DNA of 45,405 bases from CAZOIA01 sp964579675 (GTDB lineage: Bacteria; Planctomycetota; Phycisphaerae; UBA1845; PWPN01), in the NCBI GenBank assembly GCA_964579675.1, contig CAZOIA010000016.1, positions 1 through 45,405 on the forward strand, read 5' to 3'. Each line of letters begins with the position of its first letter. The first letter of the stretch is position 1. Below the pieces are notes generated by a model. It was not told the DNA's origin. It was given only the letters and a program-made list of their open reading frames with translations, and did not search any database. This document shows, one piece after another, positions 40,708-45,405 of this stretch. The translations under genes and the position numbers were made by a program.

Positions 40708-42375
40708 TTGCCGAACCGGTGGGATGATCTGCGGCGCCCTTGCCCGTGCCTGATCGCAGCGTGCGCATTGGCAATGGGGGGCTGCTCCTCGCTGATTGAG
40801 CAGAAGGTTGAGCCGTTGCCGGGCGATCCGGGGGTGAATCGCCGCATGCAGCTCTGGGATCTCGGCCTGCCAGGCCCTCAGGTCAGGCCCGTGGCCACCC
40901 AGCCGGCCGAAGCCTCCGACCCGTTGGCCGAGCCTTACCCCATCAATCCTGCGAATATCGTTCGGCTGATCTACCACAAGGGTCCACTCGTCGCCTCGAG
41001 CCGCGAGGAGATGATCGCCGCAGGGCATGGCCTTGAAGAATTCAAGGCCAACCTGAGCCGGTTCGAGCCGTTTGTCAGGTTCAACGCCGATACCGTCAGG
41101 TTCCCGGAGCGGCGGGATTCAAAGGGTATGGCCGGAGAGGTGGTCGGCGGGATCGAGAAGGAAACGTTCGAAGGGGCGGTGCTCCGCCTCGAGGGCGGGG
41201 CGAGCGGGTCGCGCTTCGAGTTCGGGGAAGTGGACGAGGACGAGGATACGGTCGAGAAAGGCAGCGGCGGGCTGATCCGGGCCCGGATCGAGGTCCCGTT
41301 CGTCGGCTCCAGAAAACGCCAGGACCGGATCATTTCGCAGGCTTTTCAGGAATCCAGCGCCCGCAAGGCCATGCTCGACTATCTGCGCTATTACCGGAGC
41401 TACGCCGGGAGCGCCCTGACCTACTACCGGTCCGCCCTGTTGTACCTGGGCTACATGCGGGCGTACGAACGGAAGCTTACCAGGCTCGAAGCGTTGCTCG
41501 ACGACCCGCGGCTCAAACCCGACGATAGCCTGCGTGTGCAGTCGAGCGCGGGCGATGCGAAGGTGCTTCGCGACCAGTACGAATCTCAGTACCGATCGTC
41601 GTTGTTGTCGCTGCTGGAATACCTGGGCATCAAGCCCGAGGAGACCTACGTCCTCGAGGAGCCGCCCGCCGCGCCGAGCGAGTATCTGGAATCGTCGCGC
41701 CGGCCCGAAGGGCAGCAACAGATGCTTGAAGAGGCCTACGAGAACAATCCCAGGTTCCGGGTGCTCAGGGACGCCATTAAGGATGCCGAGCTTCAACGGT
41801 CCCAGGCGATCCTGGGCACGTACGACATCACGGCCTTCGTGGAGGGCACCCAGTTCGCGTTCGGGGCCGAGACCTTCGACGACCGGGTCGGGGGATGGCA
41901 GGTCGGTGCGGGGGTGAGCGTGCGGCTAAACGATCGGCGGGTCCTGACCGCGTCGCTAAAGAAGGCGGAGGCGCAGATTCGACAGTTCCGCGCCCAGATC
42001 GAGGCCGAGCGGCTCACCGTGCAACGGCAAATCGCCACGCAGTCGAACAAGCTTGTATCGTATTATGAGAGCGGGCCGCAGATCCTGGAGAACATCGAGA
42101 AGGGGACCACCCAATTCAAGGAGCGGTCCAGGATCTACCTCAACCGCGAGCCTTCAGCACTGACGATTGATGACGTGTTGACGTCCCTGGGCCTGATTAC
42201 CAGTGCGCGGGTCCGGCTGGCCTCGAACCATTACTATGCCGCCCGGGCCAACGACCTCTTGATGACGGCAACCGGTGCAGTGTATCGCCTGGTCGGAATG
42301 AAGATGGGGGACAACGGCAGCGGCATGGAATTGTCGGAGCAGAATCATGTCCCGCCGGGCGGGGATGAGCCATGA
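40708..42375 (+). CDS. TolC-like outer-membrane lipoprotein 2
   Basis: A 555-residue paralogue of the preceding gene, starting at TTG 40708 (no ATG in frame nearby). The lipobox region is ALAMGGC (Cys26). The same architecture recurs, with KANLSRFEPF, IRARIEVPFVGSRKRQDR and SLTIDDVLTSL-type segments shared almost word for word. A 69-base stretch (41260-41328) is identical to 39595-39663 at DNA level, including silent positions. It probably arose by tandem duplication; a two-component or alternative channel is possible. The gene ends before a convergent lipoprotein gene. Confidence 0.78.
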   Translation: MPNRWDDLRRPCPCLIAACALAMGGCSSLIEQKVEPLPGDPGVNRRMQLWDLGLPGPQVRPVATQPAEASDPLAEPYPINPANIVRLIYHKGPLVASSREEMIAAGHGLEEFKANLSRFEPFVRFNADTVRFPERRDSKGMAGEVVGGIEKETFEGAVLRLEGGASGSRFEFGEVDEDEDTVEKGSGGLIRARIEVPFVGSRKRQDRIISQAFQESSARKAMLDYLRYYRSYAGSALTYYRSALLYLGYMRAYERKLTRLEALLDDPRLKPDDSLRVQSSAGDAKVLRDQYESQYRSSLLSLLEYLGIKPEETYVLEEPPAAPSEYLESSRRPEGQQQMLEEAYENNPRFRVLRDAIKDAELQRSQAILGTYDITAFVEGTQFAFGAETFDDRVGGWQVGAGVSVRLNDRRVLTASLKKAEAQIRQFRAQIEAERLTVQRQIATQSNKLVSYYESGPQILENIEKGTTQFKERSRIYLNREPSALTIDDVLTSLGLITSARVRLASNHYYAARANDLLMTATGAVYRLVGMKMGDNGSGMELSEQNHVPPGGDEP

Positions 42376-42445
42376 TCGCCTCTCCCACCGCCTATGCATG
42401 GCCCGGGGCTGCTTGCGGCTTCGCATTCATGCCCGCGCCGCCTTT

Positions 42446-42464
42446 GGGCCGGGGCAGCCGGCCC
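42446..42464. other. GC-rich hairpin between converging genes
   Basis: GGGCCGG (42446-42452) and CCGGCCC (42458-42464) make a perfect 7-bp stem with a 5-base loop between the TolC-like gene 2 and the minus-strand lipoprotein gene. There is no T-run on either side, so it is a weak terminator candidate at best. Confidence 0.3.
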
Positions 42465-42502
42465 GCAGCCGACGCGCTGGGGGACGGTTGGGCGGATCGT
42501 TG

Positions 42503-43060
42503 TTATTTCCCGGCCTTGACCACTTTCCACACCCCCCCCGGCGTACGCTCCAGCATCACGAAGTCGCGTTTCTTCCGGGCGAGCTGGATGCCTTGCTCGT
42601 CGATCTGGAGAACGATCCGCCTTCGCTCAGCCAGCGGCAGGTGACCGATGTGGATCTGTATTCGCCGGACGTTCCGGGTATCCACGTAGATGCGGTTCTT
42701 CTCGGGGAATGTGCCATCGGCGACGGCGGGCTGATCGTCGTCCACGAACTCCATAATCCTCAGCCAGCCGGGCTGCTTGTCCTCCGGGCGGCGCAGACGG
42801 AGCTTGACGGGATAGGGAGGTTTGGAATCGTAGCTCGAGGCGGGCTGGGTCTGGGCAGGCCGGCTCGCCGCCGGTCGCGAGGCCTGGACCGCCGGGGCGG
42901 CGGGTTGACTTGCCGAAGCCGGCGCCTTGCTCGTCGGCTGCTCGGTCGGGCCCTTGATCGGCTTGGGTTTGGGCGGCTTCGAACAGTCGGCGGCCGCGGT
43001 CAAACCCGCCGCCAGCGCGGCAAACCATATCATTCGCCTGTTCGCTGCACCTCCGCTCAT
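42503..43060 (-). CDS. Secreted or lipoprotein-like protein with proline/alanine linker
   Basis: A 185-residue protein starting at ATG 43060, with TTGGAG eight bases upstream on the minus strand. The N-terminus (RRMIWFAALAAGLTAAADC) is a signal sequence; Cys26 could be lipidated, although Asp before it is unusual. A P/A/S/Q-rich linker (~30-85) precedes a conserved-looking basic domain of ~95 residues (VKLRLRRPEDKQPGWLRIM, RRIQIHIGHLPLAERRRIVLQID, RKKRDFVMLERTPGGVWKVV). No known family is recognised. It may be an envelope protein; the role is unclear. Confidence 0.65.
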   Translation of the reverse strand: MSGGAANRRMIWFAALAAGLTAAADCSKPPKPKPIKGPTEQPTSKAPASASQPAAPAVQASRPAASRPAQTQPASSYDSKPPYPVKLRLRRPEDKQPGWLRIMEFVDDDQPAVADGTFPEKNRIYVDTRNVRRIQIHIGHLPLAERRRIVLQIDEQGIQLARKKRDFVMLERTPGGVWKVVKAGK

Positions 43061-43245
43061 CTGGTCTGCTCCAACCGAGAGTGGTCCGAAGACATCCCCT
43101 GGCCTCTTTGACACCAATGGCCACGGTTCGGTTGCGGAGAATCCTCCAATTTGCTACGGTCAACGGGCCGGAATCCGGGATCGTCCCCTGCAGGTTAGCC
43201 TCCACTGCCGGGGCAGGCATGGGGGACCGCTCTCAGGAGCCCGAG

Positions 43246-43794
43246 ATGATACCCACCCGCGACCGCACCATCCGAAGCACGACGATTCTGGCCGTACGCC
43301 GCGACGGCAAGACCGCTATCGGGGGCGATGGACAGGTGACCCTGGGCGAGACTGCCGTCAAACACGACACGAACAAGATCCGGCGGCTGGGCAATGGAAG
43401 GGTGCTGTGCGGGTTTGCCGGCTCCGCCGCCGACGCCTTCGCCCTGCTGGAGCGCTTCGACAGCAAGCTGGAAGCGTCCAAGGGGAATATCCGCCGGGCG
43501 GCGATCGAGTTGGCCAAGGACTGGCGGACGGATCGGGTGCTCAGGCGGCTCGAATCCCTGCTGGCGGCCGTCGATGCCGAGACGTCCCTGATCATCAGCG
43601 GCAGCGGCGACGTGATCGAGCCCACGGACGGCGTGGTCGGGATCGGCTCCGGCGGCATGTACGCCGCCGCCGCCGCCCATGCCCTGCTCGGGCATTCCAC
43701 GCTCGCGTCCGCCGACATCGTCAGGGAATCGCTGCTCATCGCCGCGGACATCTGCGTGTACACCAACAGCAACCTGACCATCGAGACGCTGTAG
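43246..43794 (+). CDS. hslV: ATP-dependent protease subunit HslV (ClpQ)
   Basis: A 182-residue proteasome-like peptidase subunit of the HslUV complex. The mature N-terminus should be the Thr of STTILAVRRDGKT; the encoded product carries an ~11-residue propeptide (MIPTRDRTIRS), so Thr12 would be exposed by self-cleavage, unlike the E. coli form where Thr follows Met. Family motifs GDGQVTLG, KIRRL and GFAGSAADAFALLERF are present, as is the C-terminal SNLTIETL. ATG 43246 follows AGGAG at 43235-43239; the frame extends upstream without a ribosome site. hslU is not adjacent, so its partner ATPase must be elsewhere. It converges with mdh. Confidence 0.94.
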   Translation: MIPTRDRTIRSTTILAVRRDGKTAIGGDGQVTLGETAVKHDTNKIRRLGNGRVLCGFAGSAADAFALLERFDSKLEASKGNIRRAAIELAKDWRTDRVLRRLESLLAAVDAETSLIISGSGDVIEPTDGVVGIGSGGMYAAAAAHALLGHSTLASADIVRESLLIAADICVYTNSNLTIETL

Positions 43795-43889
43795 CTGTCA
43801 ACCGCCAGCTCGCATCGATCAGCTTTCGCTGCAGCCGGCTCTGAAACCTTCCTGGACCCCGCCCCCTGAAGCCTTTCCCGGCGCTCCCG

Positions 43890-44831
43890 TCAACCGATCG
43901 GCCCCTCAACCTGGGCAACCAGCTCCTTGACATGATCGATGCTGACCTGGAACGCGGCACGCTCCTTCTCGGACAGCGGGACTTCGAGCACCTTTTCGAC
44001 GCCGTTGCGACCGAGCATGGCCGGCACGCCGACGAAGTAGCCCCCGATGCCGTACTCGGCGTCGCAGTAGGCGGCGCAGGGAAGGATGCGGCGCTTGTCC
44101 TTGATGATCGCCTCAGCCATCTGGACGCTGGCGGCGGCGGGCGCGTAGTAAGCGCTGCCGGTCTTGAGCAACGAGACGATCTCACCCCCGCCCTTGCGGG
44201 TCCGCTCGACGATGGCGTCGAGCCGGTCTTGGCGAATCAGGTGAGTAACGGGGATGCCGGCGACGGAGGTGTAGCTGGGCAGGGGCACCATGTCGTCGCC
44301 GTGCCCGCCCAGCAGCAGGGCGGTAATGTCTTCGACGCTGCAACCCAGCTCCATCGCGATGAACGCGCGGTAGCGAGCGGTGTCGAGGATGCCGGCCTGG
44401 CCCACCACCCGATGGGTCGGGAAGCCGGACGCCTTCCATGCCGTGTAGACCATTGCGTCGAGCGGGTTGCTGACCACGATCACAACGGCGTCGGGGCTCG
44501 CCACCGCCGCCTGCTCGGTCACGCTCCTGACGATTTCGACGTTCCTGGCCAGCAGGTCATCCCGGCTCATGCCGGGCTTGCGGGCCAGGCCCGAGGTGAT
44601 GATGATCACGTCGCTGTCAACGGTGTCCTCGTAATTGTTGGTGCCGACGATCTGGCAGTCGAACTTCTCGATCGGCGACGCCTGACGCAGATCGAGCCCC
44701 TTGCCCTGCGGCAGCCCCTCAACGATGTCCACCAGCACGATGTCGCCCAGCTCCCTGGCCGCCGCCCAGTGGACACAGGTGGCACCGACGTTACCCGCAC
44801 CGATGATCGTTATCTTGGCCCGTCTGGTCAC
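43890..44831 (-). CDS. mdh: Malate dehydrogenase (LDH-like type)
   Basis: A 313-residue NAD-dependent enzyme of the TCA cycle that interconverts malate and oxaloacetate. The Rossmann motif is GAGNVG (11-16), with acidic Asp35 after the second strand favouring NAD. Substrate-binding Arg84 and Arg90 lie in LARKPGMSR, which indicates malate rather than lactate as substrate; Asn122 (VSNPLD), Asp150, Arg153 and catalytic His177 (LLLGGHGDD) are in place. The start is GTG 44831, nine bases after AAGGAG. It is a single gene, convergent with hslV. Confidence 0.95.
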   Translation of the reverse strand: MTRRAKITIIGAGNVGATCVHWAAARELGDIVLVDIVEGLPQGKGLDLRQASPIEKFDCQIVGTNNYEDTVDSDVIIITSGLARKPGMSRDDLLARNVEIVRSVTEQAAVASPDAVVIVVSNPLDAMVYTAWKASGFPTHRVVGQAGILDTARYRAFIAMELGCSVEDITALLLGGHGDDMVPLPSYTSVAGIPVTHLIRQDRLDAIVERTRKGGGEIVSLLKTGSAYYAPAAASVQMAEAIIKDKRRILPCAAYCDAEYGIGGYFVGVPAMLGRNGVEKVLEVPLSEKERAAFQVSIDHVKELVAQVEGPIG

Positions 44832-45065
44832 GCTTGGGTTCTCCTTGCGATTTCGGCCGGTCTGTTGCCAATGCGCATTATAGGAGGCGTCAGCACGAGG
44901 GCCAGGATGAGTCGCGGGGCTTCAACCTGCGGCTCTTTGGAGTGACCACGACGTACGCCATAGGACCGATGCGTTTGACCTGGTGCCGCTCACCGGTGCT
45001 CAAGGATGATCCTTCTGCATCCCGCGGTTGACCCGGTGGGTTGGTATCGGTTAGGTTCGGGAGAT
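44832..45065 (+). other. Divergent intergenic region before the last gene
   Basis: No convincing gene. A short frame (GTG 44942 to TGA 45031, 29 codons) has no ribosome site. The region must contain the promoters for mdh and for the following membrane protein gene, but I see no clear -35/-10 pair. Confidence 0.3.
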
Positions 45066-45405
45066 ATGGAGACCGCGATAGCGACAGCTCCGGCACGCCT
45101 GGCAATCCTCGACAAGCTGCGCGTCCTTCTGGCGTGCGGCGTGGCGGTGGTATTGATGCGTACGGTCGGCTGGCACGTAGCCAAACCGGTGGATCCTGAA
45201 CTGGCGGTAACGCTGACCGAGAGCGGGCGGGGGGTACTGGCGGTCTGGCCGACTCTGCTGATCCTGACCGTGGTGGCGGCGTCGGTCGGGACGGTGATCG
45301 CGGGCCGCCGGCTACCCGAGGCAGGGGTTTTCGCCGCCGGCATCGGGCTCGCGTCGCTGGCGCTCTGTGGTAATTCCATGCAAATGGTACTGGCCTACTG
45401 CGGCT
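45066..45405 (+). CDS. Membrane protein, 3' end outside window
   Basis: The frame opens at ATG 45066, just after GGGAG, and stays open to the last base of the window (113 codons visible). The sequence begins METAIATAPARLAILD and has hydrophobic stretches at ~19-31 (VLLACGVAVVLM), ~60-78 (LAVWPTLLILTVVAASVG) and ~91-104 (GVFAAGIGLASLAL), so it is a polytopic inner-membrane protein. No family is recognised from this part. It is divergent from mdh. Confidence 0.6.
   Translation, partial: METAIATAPARLAILDKLRVLLACGVAVVLMRTVGWHVAKPVDPELAVTLTESGRGVLAVWPTLLILTVVAASVGTVIAGRRLPEAGVFAAGIGLASLALCGNSMQMVLAYCG

Noticed and set aside
44942..45031. 29-codon frame upstream of the last gene
   Set aside because: No ribosome site and no recognisable sequence; treated as non-coding.

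Overview
This is a GC-rich bacterial chromosome segment, most likely from a member of the Planctomycetota (a Phycisphaerae-like lineage is my best guess; this is inference). Pointers are a prepilin-like protein with the ADGHV tail motif, a MoxR/DUF58/BatA-like operon continuing into DUF4175-like, squalene-cyclase-like and NPCBM-type secreted proteins, a PQQ-propeller/TPR protein, a beta-helix protein, many short lipoproteins and a DesK/NarL-type signalling pair. No phage, plasmid or rRNA genes are seen.

Layout. 1-9 kb: end of a beta-helix protein, an iron-sulfur aldo/keto reductase, glnS on the opposite strand with its own terminator, two coupled TPR membrane proteins, hflX and ispG. 9.1-12.1 kb: a minus-strand response regulator and a histidine kinase with three tandem GAF domains. 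12.3-17.7 kb: a prepilin-like protein, tRNA-Gly(GCC) with a clear promoter, a leader that can fold as terminator or antiterminator, then tig-clpP-clpP and a lipoprotein. 17.7-19.7 kb: a repeat-rich gap with a 218-bp transposon-like element, a tiny lipoprotein and a polyprenyl diphosphate synthase.

19.8-38.6 kb is one long plus-strand series: a large secreted TPR/PQQ/CBM9-like protein, MoxR ATPase, DUF58 protein, BatA-like vWA protein, vWA/GATase-like membrane protein, DUF4175-like membrane protein, secreted helical protein, squalene-cyclase-like secreted protein, NPCBM-type protein and an exported jelly-roll-like protein. MoxR with vWA partners usually means a chaperone acting on envelope proteins, so an envelope-assembly or envelope-stress system is the reasonable reading, but its purpose is unknown. 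38.9-42.4 kb: two tandem TolC-like lipoproteins. 42.5-45.4 kb: a lipoprotein, hslV, malate dehydrogenase and the start of a membrane protein cut by the window end.

The most unusual content is in the non-coding and junction DNA. First, two 218-bp copies of a non-coding mobile element (by eye 217/218 identical, opposite orientation, 21 kb apart) each have matching terminal inverted repeats and perfect 9-bp target duplications. Second, arrays of 7- or 8-base repeats lie at several gene junctions of the MoxR operon, several as direct-spacer-inverted pairs. They touch a stop codon, a start codon and, in one gene, run in frame through the N-terminal coding region, where a change in repeat number would shift the frame. 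Third, an 87-bp unit is tandemly duplicated in frame inside the PQQ protein gene.
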